64,000 nt of DNA from Psychrobacter sp. FDAARGOS_221 (GCF_002313155.2 NZ_NWFK02000001.1:1860001-1924000), one strand, 5' to 3'; positions 37,479 to 46,986 are shown, counted from the first letter of the stretch. Numbers and translations are program-made. Notes: generated from the letters alone by a model not told the origin.

Positions 37479-38115
37479 ATGTCTATCAAACAATGGATTG
37501 TGTTAACTCCGTTATGCATCGCCGCAGCCGCCTGTCAGGCAACTAGTACTCAAAATAGCAATAGCGCAGCGGTATTCAATGAGCAAGACTATTCGCAATT
37601 GCTGCCTGTGTTGCAACAAGAAGCCAGTGAGGGCAGTGCCGATGCACAGTATAAGCTTGGGCTGATGTACAATCAGGATCAAGGCACGAAACAAGATGAT
37701 GCCAAAGCCATTGAGTGGTTTAAAAAGTCAGCCGCCCAAAACGATGCGCGCGCAATACGAGCTGGGGCTTAAGTATGATAATGGTGAAGGCGTCGCCACT
37801 GATAAGAATCAAGCAATGGCTTGGTATCAGCAGTCCGCAAACCAAGGATATGCCAAAGCGCAGTATAACTTGGGCACCATGTACCGACTTGGGGAAGGGG
37901 TAGCAAAAGATGATGCAAAAGCCGCCTATTGATATCAAAAAGCAGCGGCTCAAGGCGTTGCGATAGCACAGCACAACCTTGGTTTTATGTATGAAAAAGG
38001 CTTTGGTGTGGAGCAAGATATATCCAAAGCAAAGCAGTGGTATAAACAGGCCTGCGATCAAGGCACAGCGGTTAGCTGCCGGGTGTATCGTGCTTTATCT
38101 GATGCCGGACGTTAA
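37479..38115 (+). pseudogene. Sel1-repeat lipoprotein gene with a frameshift and a nonsense codon
   Basis: The N-terminus is a lipoprotein signal (IAAAACQ). Sel1 repeats such as AQYKLGLMYNQDQG, AQYELGLKYDNGEG, AQYNLGTMYRLGEG and AQHNLGFMYEKGFG follow. At 37746-37753 a GCGCGCGC tract is two bases short: the first frame ends in ARAIRAGA, but the next repeat continues as AQYELG in another frame. At 37930-37932 a TGA replaces the expected TGG (Trp) of AAYWYQKAA. Beyond it the frame runs on to the normal end, DAGR. Sel1 proteins usually mediate protein contacts in envelope signalling. Two lesions make function unlikely. Confidence 0.88.
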
Positions 38116-38281
38116 CCTTGTACGCTTGTTTTAAGATTAAACCCAAAGCTCACATTAAAACCAACACCAATAATTGAGTTAACCAATAATCTAATCTTAA
38201 GCTAACGACAGCCGGTTCTGGCCGTGGTTAGCTTAGAAATACTAGTTTAATAGTCATTAGTTTGATAGTTGTTAGCTTAGG

Positions 38282-38881
38282 TCAATCATTCTCATCAAGC
38301 ACTCGGCCATCCATACCTAATCGTTCTTTTAACGTCTCCACATCCGCCTGCGGCAAGGTCACATTTAGGGTAACCAGCTTGCTATAACCGACCTCATCGA
38401 TGCTGCCACCCATAGCTTCTACCACATAACGCACTTGCGATTCATTGGCAAAGTCGGCCTCAATTGCCACTTGTGTCATTGGCACATAATCGGTGAGCGT
38501 CATTTGATCGACCGCTGCTTGGGCAGAGCCGGCGTAAGCACGAGTCAGACCGCCCGCACCAAGTTTGATACCGCCAAAATAGCGCACCACAATCACAATC
38601 ACGTTACCGATGCTTTTGTGCTGGAGCACATTTAAGATAGGGCGACCGGCCGTACCTCCGGGCTCACCGTCATCATCGAAGCCGGCACTGGTAGTATTAT
38701 CCGGATCACCAATGATATACGCCCAGCAGTGGTGGCGAGCATCGGGGTACTTTTCACGCAGTTGTTCCACGTGGAACATGGCTTGTTCACGGCTGTGTAC
38801 GGGGTACGCATAAGTGATAAATTCTGACTTTTTTATTCCAAGTCTGGCAGTTACCGGTTTGGCTAAAGTTTGATAGGTCAT
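38282..38881 (-). CDS. yigZ: YigZ / IMPACT-family protein
   Basis: This two-domain protein belongs to the conserved IMPACT family. It has the N-terminal UPF0029 domain with DARHHCWAYIIGD and DDGEPGGTAGRPIL, then VVRYFGGIKLGAGGL, and a C-terminal DUF1949 domain. The start at 38881 (MTYQTLAKPVTAR) matches YigZ orthologues; a longer frame to 38935 lacks support. The cellular role is unclear, probably linked to translation. A perfect parS-type palindrome lies inside the coding sequence (38763-38778, in AMFHVEQL). Confidence 0.9.
   Translation of the reverse strand: MTYQTLAKPVTARLGIKKSEFITYAYPVHSREQAMFHVEQLREKYPDARHHCWAYIIGDPDNTTSAGFDDDGEPGGTAGRPILNVLQHKSIGNVIVIVVRYFGGIKLGAGGLTRAYAGSAQAAVDQMTLTDYVPMTQVAIEADFANESQVRYVVEAMGGSIDEVGYSKLVTLNVTLPQADVETLKERLGMDGRVLDEND
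38763..38778. promoter_or_regulatory. parS-type ParB-binding palindrome, site 1
   Basis: TGTTCCACGTGGAACA is a perfect 16-bp palindrome identical to the consensus parS site as known in Pseudomonas. It lies inside yigZ, where codon choice accommodates it. A second site follows 4.6 kb away. Confidence 0.88.
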
Positions 38882-39096
38882 AAGTTTTTCTATTTTTAAG
38901 GGTGTCGTTATCAATAACGGTCTATCAATTGTCACTGGTGAGCGGTTTATTCTGAGTGTTTAACAAAGCGGTTTAACAAATTACTTAAACGCGGTTTAAA
39001 AAGTCATTCATCTTGATAACAGCGGGTGTGTTAAACTGTGGGTCATCATAGTTATAGAACAGCTATAGAATAATTATAGAACCAAGGATACCATAA

Positions 39097-39801
39097 ATGC
39101 GTTTAGACAAATTTATTAGCAAGGCAACTGAGCTATCACGCAAAGAAGCCAAAAAAGTACTACACGCCAGTGAAATTACGGTCAACGACAAGGTCGTTAA
39201 AGACGGCAGCCTTCACGTTGATGTACTCAATGACGAAGTAATGTGGGCCGGCGAGCCATTATCGGTTGCTGCCGGTAGTCGCTATCTTTTATTGTACAAG
39301 CCAGAAGGTTTTGAGTGCACGCTTAAGCCAAAAGAATACCCTATCGTTACTGAGCTGATTGCAGTGCCTGAGCTCGACAGCTTGCGTATTGCAGGCCGAC
39401 TCGATGTGGATACCACCGGCGCACTGATCTTAAGTGATGATGGCCGCTGGTTGCACCGTGTGACTAGTCCAAAACATCTACACGAAAAGGTGTATGAGCT
39501 GACTTTGGCCGATCCAATGAGCGAAGAAGAGCAAGCTCATGCGGTCAAAAAAGTCGGCCAAGGCATCTTATTAGACGGTGATTTTGAGCCGACCAAGCCG
39601 GCAACGTTAGAGTTCATCGATGACACTCATGCGCGTTTGATTTTGACCGAAGGCAAATACCATCAAGTAAAACGCATGATGGGTTACTTTGGTAACAAGG
39701 TCACTGAGCTACATCGTGCCAGTATTGGCGGCATTACGTTAGAGGGATTAGAAAAGGGCGAAAGCCGCTTTTTAACCGAAGAAGAAGTCGCTAGCTTCTA
39801 A
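39097..39801 (+). CDS. rsuA: 16S rRNA pseudouridine(516) synthase
   Basis: RsuA makes pseudouridine at position 516 of 16S rRNA. An N-terminal S4 RNA-binding domain (about 1-48, MRLDKFISKATELSRKEAK) precedes the catalytic domain with GRLDVDTTG (catalytic Asp103). GKYHQVKRMMGYFGN is the usual C-terminal motif. The 234 residues fit RsuA rather than RluB/E/F. GATACC is a poor ribosome site, but the ATG fits the family. A terminator shared with the next, convergent gene follows. Confidence 0.93.
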   Translation: MRLDKFISKATELSRKEAKKVLHASEITVNDKVVKDGSLHVDVLNDEVMWAGEPLSVAAGSRYLLLYKPEGFECTLKPKEYPIVTELIAVPELDSLRIAGRLDVDTTGALILSDDGRWLHRVTSPKHLHEKVYELTLADPMSEEEQAHAVKKVGQGILLDGDFEPTKPATLEFIDDTHARLILTEGKYHQVKRMMGYFGNKVTELHRASIGGITLEGLEKGESRFLTEEEVASF

Positions 39802-39827
39802 CGTTTTTGGCGTTAAGCTGAACCCCT

Positions 39828-39859
39828 AAAAAATGGATGCTATTGGCGTCCATTTTTTT
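39828..39859. terminator. Bidirectional terminator between rsuA and the methyltransferase pseudogene
   Basis: AAAAAATGGATGC and GCGTCCATTTTTTT form a stem with a short loop. It overlaps the 3' end of the convergent gene. Confidence 0.85.
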
Positions 39860-40942
39860 GTGTCAAATGTGCTGATAACTGTGCAATATGCTCGGTCCCG
39901 ATGCCGCAGCAGCCTCCGATAATGGTTGCTCCTGCTTGCTGCCATTGTTTTGCCCAGCTGAGATAGTTTTCTGGCGTGGTGTCTTGACGCAGGTTTTGCA
40001 GCGCACTGTTGGCCTGTGCTTTAGACTGCTTTGGCGCAAAGGCATTAGCATAAACGCCGAGCTCAATATGACGGCTGGATGAATGAATTAATAATCTGGC
40101 AGTTTCCAACGCACGCATCATCACTTCAGGTTGGCTACAGTTAAACAAAATAGCATCGACGCCCAGCTCTAGCATCACCATAATCGCTTCAGTCAGGGAT
40201 TCGCCAGAGCGTAATTTGGGAGCGTCCGCAGTCAGAACATCCTCACTTTCAGTATCGGTCACCGCATCCAGATGGCTGTCTTCTAAGGTAAAGGCTATCC
40301 AAAAAGGTTTAGATTTTGATTTAGATGCTGTTCTGGATTCTGAAATTGGGTCTGGGTCTGAGTTTTCAGTGGTCGCAGCAGCAGGGTGTGTATTAGCAAA
40401 CTGGGTCACAAATTTGTGCCAATATACCGCTTCTTTGACACTACTGACTGTTTCAGCCAACCAAATATCAGCCACTGCTTGTTGATGAATAATAAGCGGC
40501 TTGGCAATAGATTCTGCTAATTGTTCATCAAATAAATCAGGACGATATGAACCAAATAGGGGCGGTAAGCAGCCAGCAATGCGAACCTCAGGCGCTGTTT
40601 TGTTTTGCTGTTCAGCTTGTTTTTTTGCTTCTGAGACAGCGGCTATCGCCATGTCACTGGCTGTGTTAATCAAAGTTTCGGCTTGATTATAGAAGCGATC
40701 ACCTAAGTGAAATGGCGTAACTGCATAGCTATTGACGGTAATCACTTGCGCGCCGGCATCAATAAAATCAAGATGGGCGGCAGCCACTGTTTCAGGCGCT
40801 TCTATTAGGGCAATGCCGACCATTCTGGCTGACGAAACGGGGCGCCTCGTTGCTCAAGTTCACGGCCCATACCACCGTCTAATAGTGTCATAGCACTGGA
40901 TGCAGGCTGGTGTACCGAAAGGCTGTTTTGAGAATGAGTCAT
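39840..40942 (-). pseudogene. mmuM: Homocysteine S-methyltransferase, frameshifted near the N-terminus
   Basis: The product would transfer a methyl group from S-methylmethionine or a similar donor to homocysteine. The main frame (40823 to 39840) has FNCSQPE and IIGGCCGIGTEHI, the zinc-binding cysteines. Upstream, the ATG at 40942 opens a different frame with MTLLDGGMGRELEQRGAPF and QPEWSALP, clearly the family's N-terminus, before running into a stop. One missing base near 40807-40812 (expected WSALALIEAP) explains both. If real, the enzyme is lost; a sequencing error is the alternative. An acidic/Ser-rich insertion (about residues 190-210) is also unusual. Confidence 0.85.
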
Positions 40943-41125
40943 AGTCTAACCGTCCTGTAATCGCTTGGCCTTTAATAAGTCTGGTCTTTAATAAATAGTC
41001 AGCTCCGAAAGTCGGGAGTGATACAGTCAATAGCATATCAAATTTGCAACCTGTCATGGCTTCTATATAATAGCCAGAATATTATATAAAAAATTAATAC
41101 ATTAAAAAGCATAATAAGGTGCCGT

Positions 41126-42286
41126 ATGTCCAACCTCAATAGCAACCACAACCATAGCCACAATCAATCAAACCTAACCACTGGTTTGAAAAAATCAGTG
41201 ATACAGTTAATGAGGCTAGGGGTATTGGCACCAATGCTATTAGCAACTCCGGCATTGGCCGATCTGGATGCCTTCAATGACGCTTATGATAAGTTGGTCC
41301 TGTCTAGTGGCACTGCTACTGTGGGGCAGTTGCCACCGCCGTCTACTGCGCAGAAGCAGAAGATTCAACAGGTGTTAATCGGAGCTGGTATGGCAGCACC
41401 TATTGCAGACATTGTGCCCTCTAAGCTGCCATCCATGTATCAGGTCACGCTCGCTGCTCAAGGCGGTCAACCTCAGCCACCGCTGCATATTAGCGCAGAT
41501 GGACAGTATATCCTGCAAGGGGTGTTACAAGATAATCCGAGCCCAAAACAATCTACGCCACCAACGGCAAAGCCAAGTCAAATGCTCAGTGGTATGCCGG
41601 TGAGTGCATCGCTGCGTGAGTCACTGTTAGCCAATAGCAGTCAGTTAAAGAACATCACGTCGGATGCGTCCTTTTATCATACTGCCGTGCCAGGCGTGAT
41701 TTGGGGTATTACGGTGGAGGGGATGCCGTTTTTGACCAATATGGATGCCAGCGTGTTTACCAATGCTGAGATATCAGTCATCAAAAATGGTCAATTTTCT
41801 GGATTGGACAGTCAATTTGAGCAGCGCAAAAATCAATACATTTTATCCAAGCTCAATGAAGATGACTTGGTGGTGTATCCAGCTACTGGAGCAGAAAAAG
41901 CGGTGATTTATGTGGCAACCGACATCAATTGCCCTTATTGCCGCATTATGCACAATGACATGCAGCAGCTCAATAATAAGGGCATTACGGTCAAGGTGAT
42001 TGGTTTTCCGGTTTATGATGAGTCACAAATACCGATGCGCCAGATTTGGTGTGAAACCGATAAGGCGGCTCGCCGTCAGGCATTAGACACTGCCATGCAA
42101 GGTGAGGAAGTAAACCTGTCTTGCAATGGCTTTAACGACATAAACGACAGTCCTTTGGTTGCCAGTCAGCAGTTGGCCGCGGGTTTGGTGGTTGATGCCA
42201 CACCAGCCATTTATCGTGAAGACGGTGTGCCATTCCAAGCGCCTTACAGTGATCCTAACTTCTTCCCATTCTTGGGCATAAACTAA
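41126..42286 (+). CDS. DsbC/DsbG-like thiol:disulfide interchange protein (long form)
   Basis: This periplasmic disulfide isomerase-like protein of 386 residues is much longer than DsbC (about 220-240). After an Asn/His-rich leader comes a signal peptide with likely cleavage at LATPALA (about residue 45). Two DsbC_N-like segments follow (about 78-135, YQVTL with ISADGQYIL, and about 185-235, VPGVIWGITVEG). The thioredoxin-fold domain carries the redox motif CPYC (Cys269 and Cys272) and the cis-Pro region DATPAIY. Two further cysteines (about 311 and 333) may form a structural disulfide. AAGG precedes the ATG. It is probably involved in disulfide correction or metal-enzyme maturation. Confidence 0.82.
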   Translation: MSNLNSNHNHSHNQSNLTTGLKKSVIQLMRLGVLAPMLLATPALADLDAFNDAYDKLVLSSGTATVGQLPPPSTAQKQKIQQVLIGAGMAAPIADIVPSKLPSMYQVTLAAQGGQPQPPLHISADGQYILQGVLQDNPSPKQSTPPTAKPSQMLSGMPVSASLRESLLANSSQLKNITSDASFYHTAVPGVIWGITVEGMPFLTNMDASVFTNAEISVIKNGQFSGLDSQFEQRKNQYILSKLNEDDLVVYPATGAEKAVIYVATDINCPYCRIMHNDMQQLNNKGITVKVIGFPVYDESQIPMRQIWCETDKAARRQALDTAMQGEEVNLSCNGFNDINDSPLVASQQLAAGLVVDATPAIYREDGVPFQAPYSDPNFFPFLGIN

Positions 42287-42383
42287 GCATTTAAGATTAC
42301 GTTAAATTAACAATAGTTTGACTAACGAACAAGAGCAAGAACCAAGCTCAGACTGAGCTTGGTTCAATTTTAGCTTGGTGTCA

Positions 42384-43043
42384 TTAAGGCAGCACCACGT
42401 TCACTATTTTCCAATCTACCCAGCCTTGGCGCTGCATCTCAAGGGTCAACGGATAGCCTTTTACTTGTCCTGAAATGGTGAAACAGTTGATACCACAGTA
42501 GTTGAGGCTTGGCTTAGCGCTGTCCTCTCCTGATTGAACATGCTGTTCTAACTCAGCAGATTGTTCGGTCATAATTTGCTGTACCTGGTTCTTAACCACC
42601 GCGTCGATATCACCACGTTGCGCAATAATATCTTGAATTAAATGCTGTAAATTAACCTTATTAGTGGCAATCGCCCAGGCTGCTGCCAGCTCTTTAGTGG
42701 CGGTATTGGCTTGTCCTTGGGTAGCGATTAGGCTGCTAATATTGTCCGCAGTCAATGCTTGAGACACGGCATTATTAATAAACTCATCTGCTGCTTGCGC
42801 TAGTGGCTCACCACCCAGCTGTGCGACCAACGGATATTGTCCTAAAGTCACCTCAAATCGGCTATCCAACTGTTGTTTAATATTGGGCTGTAATTGCTCA
42901 AAGTCGATGTAAGTCACCAGAGTATCACCGTCATTGGCGTCATAAGCGTTTTTTAGCTGATATGCCGTATAGTAAGGCGAGGCGGCGTAGTAGCCAATAA
43001 TAGCTAAAACAATAATCACTATTAAGGTGGTTAATTTTTTCAT
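42384..43043 (-). CDS. DUF2939 protein, membrane-anchored
   Basis: The 219 residues begin with a single hydrophobic anchor (about 4-22) then YYAASPYYTAYQLKNAYDA, the typical DUF2939 opening. The soluble part is helical and alanine-rich; two cysteines occur close together (NYCGINCF). The C-terminal MQRQGWVDWKIVNVVLP is characteristic. It is thought to be a periplasmic or surface-anchored protein of unknown role. It is convergent with the DsbC-like gene. Confidence 0.85.
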   Translation of the reverse strand: MKKLTTLIVIIVLAIIGYYAASPYYTAYQLKNAYDANDGDTLVTYIDFEQLQPNIKQQLDSRFEVTLGQYPLVAQLGGEPLAQAADEFINNAVSQALTADNISSLIATQGQANTATKELAAAWAIATNKVNLQHLIQDIIAQRGDIDAVVKNQVQQIMTEQSAELEQHVQSGEDSAKPSLNYCGINCFTISGQVKGYPLTLEMQRQGWVDWKIVNVVLP

Positions 43044-43372
43044 TTTTCCTCATCTGCTAGAGAAGTCATACTGTTTGGGTTGATTTTAAGCCAATATTTT
43101 ACGCTTGAAACCATTCGCTTTAACCATAATTTAGATAAAATTTGTATACCAAGGGGTAGATTTTAGCACGAGTGCTTGATAAATGAGGTGTTTGCCACCA
43201 TTAATGGGCAAAGTATTGATTATTTTTTGATTTATTTAGCCTTAAATTATTTAATTATTTTATTTAACATTATGATGTCGCCCTGTGACCCTCTTTGAGG
43301 TGCTGCGGTGTACATTTTATGTCCAAACTAGTGTTTCACGTGAAACAGTTGGACAGACGGATAGGAGCCTCC
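43044..43372. other. Divergent intergenic region with a parS-type site upstream of dnaJ
   Basis: About 330 bases. The palindrome at 43332-43347 is embedded in a longer dyad, with outer GTCCAA and TTGGAC arms. No other gene is supported. Confidence 0.6.
43332..43347. promoter_or_regulatory. parS-type ParB-binding palindrome, site 2
   Basis: TGTTTCACGTGAAACA is a perfect 16-bp palindrome matching the parS consensus (TGTTnCACGTGnAACA). Outer arms extend the dyad to 43321-43354. It lies 26-41 bases before the dnaJ start codon, so it sits in the dnaJ leader. Confidence 0.88.
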
Positions 43373-44503
43373 ATGAGCAAGAGAGATTTTTACGAAATTT
43401 TAGGTGTCGACAAAAATGCAGACGAGCGCGAAATCAAAAGAGCGTATCGTAAGCTGGCGATGAAATACCATCCCGACCGTAATTCAGATGACCCAGAAGC
43501 AGAAGAAAAATTTAAAGAAGCCTCTATGGCTTATGAGGTATTGAGTGATAGTGACAAGCGCGCTGCTTATGACCGCATGGGACACGCTGCTTTCGAAAAT
43601 GGCATGGGCGGTGGTGGTTTTGGCGGTGCTGGCGCTGGCAACTTCCAAGACATCTTTGGCGATATCTTCGGTAACTTTGGTGATATCTTTGGCCAATCAC
43701 GCGGTGGCGGTCGTCAACGTCGTGGATCAGACTTACGCTACGTCATAGAGCTGACCTTAGAAGAAGCGGTACGCGGCTGCAAAAAAGAAATCAGCTTTAC
43801 CGCACCAGCTCCTTGTGAAACCTGTGATGGTAAAGGCGCAAAAGACGCTTCAGATGTGGTCACTTGTAGCACTTGTGGCGGTCATGGCCAGGTACGTATG
43901 CAGCAAGGATTCTTTGCTGTACAGCAAACTTGTCCAGACTGTCATGGCTCAGGTAAGCAGATTAAAAACCCATGTCCAGACTGTCACGGCTCAGGTGTGA
44001 AAGACAAGTCACGCACACTAGAAGTGTCAATCCCAGCCGGTGTTGATGATGGGGATAGAGTGCGTCTGGCTGGTGAAGGGGAAGCTGGCGGTGCAGGGGT
44101 ACAAAGCGGCGACTTATATGTCGAAGTACGCGTTAAAGAACACCCTGTATTTAAGCGCCAAGGTGCTGATTTATATATGGATGTACCAGTTAGCATCACT
44201 GATGCAGCCTTGGGTAAAGAGGTTGAAATTCCAACCTTAGATGGCAAAGTGAAGATCAAAGTGGCTGAAGGCACTCAAAGCGGCAAATTGCTACGTGTGC
44301 GTGGCAAAGGCGTGACTCCAGTGCGTACCACCATGAAAGGTGATTTAATCTGTCGCATCATGGTGGAAACGCCAGTGAACCTGACACGTGAGCAAAAAGA
44401 TTTGCTACGTCAGTTCCAAGACACGTTAGATGGTGACATCAAACATCATCAATCACCTAAGAAAAAATCATTCTTTGAAAAACTAGGTGATTTATTTGAC
44501 TAG
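43373..44503 (+). CDS. dnaJ: Chaperone protein DnaJ
   Basis: DnaJ stimulates DnaK ATPase and delivers unfolded clients in the cytoplasm. The ATG at 43373 follows AGGAG and gives [12 protein letters not shown], the expected J-domain start; the longer in-frame start at 43295 is rejected. It has the J-domain with HPD (33-35), a Gly/Phe region (about 75-110), four CxxCxGxG zinc motifs ([24 protein letters not shown] twice) and the C-terminal substrate domain. The 376 residues are standard. dnaK is not adjacent; dapB follows after a terminator. Confidence 0.97.
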   Translation: MSKRDFYEILGVDKNADEREIKRAYRKLAMKYHPDRNSDDPEAEEKFKEASMAYEVLSDSDKRAAYDRMGHAAFENGMGGGGFGGAGAGNFQDIFGDIFGNFGDIFGQSRGGGRQRRGSDLRYVIELTLEEAVRGCKKEISFTAPAPCETCDGKGAKDASDVVTCSTCGGHGQVRMQQGFFAVQQTCPDCHGSGKQIKNPCPDCHGSGVKDKSRTLEVSIPAGVDDGDRVRLAGEGEAGGAGVQSGDLYVEVRVKEHPVFKRQGADLYMDVPVSITDAALGKEVEIPTLDGKVKIKVAEGTQSGKLLRVRGKGVTPVRTTMKGDLICRIMVETPVNLTREQKDLLRQFQDTLDGDIKHHQSPKKKSFFEKLGDLFD

Positions 44504-44544
44504 TAATTGTTATTAAAATAACACTCAGTCGATAGCAATACAGT

Positions 44545-44581
44545 AAGCCCATAGGTCAGTGATATACCTATGGGCTTTTTT
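44545..44581 (+). terminator. Rho-independent terminator of dnaJ
   Basis: AAGCCCATAGGT and ACCTATGGGCTT form a 12-bp stem followed by a T-run, about 40 bases after the dnaJ stop codon. Confidence 0.92.
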
Positions 44582-44767
44582 ATGACTTAATCATTTGATG
44601 GCTTATTAATTTAAAAATAGGTTGTGATAACCGCTTAGCAGCTTCAAATTTAGGATGATGACGAATCGTGCTATTATTGCTTTTATTCAAAATAACAGCA
44701 CTCAATAACATCGTTTAAAAACACCACTAACAACAATCACTATCATTCAATCTTAAGGAATATCCTC

Positions 44768-45592
44768 ATGACACACTCTGATTCAGCGACCATCAACGTT
44801 GGTATTATTGGAGCAGGCGGCCGTATGGGACGCATGTTGATCGAAGCGGTTGATCACAACCCGCGTACTACTTTGACAGCAGCGATTGAGCGTAGTGGCT
44901 CTAGCTTGATTGGTGTTGATGCTGGAGAGCTGATTGGTCTTGGCAAAAATGGGGTCGCACTGAGCGATGACTTAGAGGCGCAGCTTAGAAACACAGATGT
45001 GTTGATTGACTTTAGCTTACCTGACTCTACTGAAAAAAATGTGCAATTGTGTGCTCAGCATAAAGTGGCCATGGTCATTGGTACTACTGGCTTATCCGAG
45101 GCCCAAGAGCAGGCATTGAATGATGCCAGTAAGCAAGTGCCTATCGTTTATGCTGGCAACTACTCAACCGGAGTCAATGTGTCATTAAAGCTGATTGAAA
45201 TGGCCGCCAAAGCCTTTGGTGATACCGCAGATATTGAAGTGGTAGAGTCGCATCATAAGCACAAAGTAGATGCGCCTTCTGGTACCGCCTTTATGATGGC
45301 CAATGCCGCCGCCACTGCTCGTGGTCAGGACTTAAAGCAAGTGGCTATCTATGGTCGTGAAGGTCATACCGGTGAGCGTAAGCCTGGCAGCATTGGTATT
45401 CATGCCATTCGTGGCGGTGAGATTATCGGTGATCACAGTGTGATGTTGATTGCCGATGGTGAAATGGTTGAAATCAAACACCATGCCCGTGAGCGTATGA
45501 CTTTCGCAGCCGGTGCGGTACGTGCCGCTGTATGGGCGGTTGAGCAATCTGCCGCACGTTATGACATGCAAGATGTGTTGGGCTTAAAGTAA
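44768..45592 (+). CDS. dapB: 4-hydroxy-tetrahydrodipicolinate reductase
   Basis: DapB reduces the dihydrodipicolinate precursor with NAD(P)H in the lysine and diaminopimelate pathway. The 274 residues carry the nucleotide-binding GIIGAGGRMGR (about 12-22), FSLPDSTEKN, and GTTGLSEAQ. The active-site loop ESHHKHKVDAPSGTA holds His162/163 and Lys166. AAGGAATATCCTC precedes the ATG. It follows dnaJ, as commonly seen in this group of Gammaproteobacteria, but has its own terminator-separated unit. Confidence 0.97.
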   Translation: MTHSDSATINVGIIGAGGRMGRMLIEAVDHNPRTTLTAAIERSGSSLIGVDAGELIGLGKNGVALSDDLEAQLRNTDVLIDFSLPDSTEKNVQLCAQHKVAMVIGTTGLSEAQEQALNDASKQVPIVYAGNYSTGVNVSLKLIEMAAKAFGDTADIEVVESHHKHKVDAPSGTAFMMANAAATARGQDLKQVAIYGREGHTGERKPGSIGIHAIRGGEIIGDHSVMLIADGEMVEIKHHARERMTFAAGAVRAAVWAVEQSAARYDMQDVLGLK

Positions 45593-45714
45593 GGGTGTCA
45601 ATACATTGACTCTATAGCCATCAATGTCTATAGCAATCAATGACAGTGAGTCGCAGAGAAAGGAGGCTCTGTATCGTCGCGATAGCCAACGGATAATATG
45701 AAAAAGGAATTTCG

Positions 45715-46950
45715 ATGACAGCAATCTATGGCATCATATTACTGATAGTGCCGATAATACTGATTGCGCTGGCACAGCGTTTTTATTGGTTAGATAAGAT
45801 CGGTGTGGTGATATTGGCTTTTGTCAGTGGTCTGCTGTTTTCTGTGGGTTATCAACCGACAGATGCCTCGCTATCTACTGAGCTATTGGCGGTGAAAACT
45901 CAAGTGTCTGAAGTGGCCATCGCCGTTGCCATTCCGTTATTGCTATTTTCGATCAATATACCGGCATCGATTAGACTGGCAGGCAGTGCGGTGAAAGCCA
46001 TGCTGTTGGCTTGTCTGGGGATGTGTCTGGCAACACTGGTGACCTCGTTAATGTTTCAACAGCAGGTAACCCACATCTGGCAAGCGGCAGGAATGATGGT
46101 CGGTGCTTATACTGGTGGCGGTCAAAACATCGGTGCAGTGAAGGCAGCCATCAATGCCGATCCGAGCTTGTTTGTTGATATGCTGACTTACGACATCATT
46201 ATCTCGGCGCTGTATTTACTGTCAGCGATGACCATTTTAAAGCCGATAGCGAGCAAGTTTCTAACCCCGTTTGTAGAGGCTGATAAGCCAAAACAGGGTT
46301 TAACAACGCAGAAGCAGTCCCACTCTCAACAATTAAATGCTGAGTATACTGACACAAGCGCCGATGATTTTGACCATCTAACCGAGGATGGCGCTTCGAT
46401 GTTTACCGCACTGACCCATCGATCGACCTTGGCCAAGCTTATTGTCGCTTTACTATTAGCTGCTGCTTGTATTGGTCTGTCACTGGCAGTATCTGAGTTA
46501 TTCACCAGTCCCATGCAGTCGGCTATCACTATTATCTGCTTAACCACGCTTGGCGCAGCGTTGTCATTTATTCCAAGTATTCGCAAGCTAACCTTAAGTT
46601 ATCCACTGGGCATGTTTTTTATTATCGTATTCTGCTTTGCTTCTGGCAGCATGGCGGATTTGTCAGTGGTGACTGAGATTAAGTGGGGTTTATTTGGTTA
46701 TATCAGTAGCAGCTTACTGTTGGCGATTGTCTTGCATGGCCTGCTGTGCAAGCTGTTCAAAGTAGATGCAGATACCTTTGTGATTACCGGCTCGGCGGCG
46801 ATCATGTCAGTGCCTTTTATTCCTATGATTGCCAGTAGTATCAATAACAAAGCATTGCTATTCCCTGGCATTGCGGCAGGTGTGATGGGATATGTCTTGG
46901 GTAATTATTTAGGCATTGCGATGGCGTATCTGGTGTTAGGCATGTTGTAG
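45715..46950 (+). CDS. DUF819-family membrane protein
   Basis: This polytopic protein of 411 residues has about 10-12 hydrophobic segments. Conserved features of the DUF819 (YjcL-like) group are visible: MVGAYTGGGQNIGAVKAA in the middle and FVITGSAAIMSVPFIPMIASS near the C-terminus. A hydrophilic loop lies at about 190-235. The shape suggests a sodium-coupled or auxin-carrier-like transporter, but the substrate is unknown. AAAAAGGAATTTCG precedes the ATG. It is closed by a terminator. Confidence 0.85.
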   Translation: MTAIYGIILLIVPIILIALAQRFYWLDKIGVVILAFVSGLLFSVGYQPTDASLSTELLAVKTQVSEVAIAVAIPLLLFSINIPASIRLAGSAVKAMLLACLGMCLATLVTSLMFQQQVTHIWQAAGMMVGAYTGGGQNIGAVKAAINADPSLFVDMLTYDIIISALYLLSAMTILKPIASKFLTPFVEADKPKQGLTTQKQSHSQQLNAEYTDTSADDFDHLTEDGASMFTALTHRSTLAKLIVALLLAAACIGLSLAVSELFTSPMQSAITIICLTTLGAALSFIPSIRKLTLSYPLGMFFIIVFCFASGSMADLSVVTEIKWGLFGYISSSLLLAIVLHGLLCKLFKVDADTFVITGSAAIMSVPFIPMIASSINNKALLFPGIAAGVMGYVLGNYLGIAMAYLVLGML

Positions 46951-46986
46951 ATAGATCAAGACTTAAGATGCTCAATATACGCGTAT

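Noticed and set aside
43295..43372. Upstream in-frame start for dnaJ (26 extra residues)
   Set aside because: The extra residues are not DnaJ-like, AGGAG sits before the inner ATG, and the parS-type palindrome would fall within the coding sequence.
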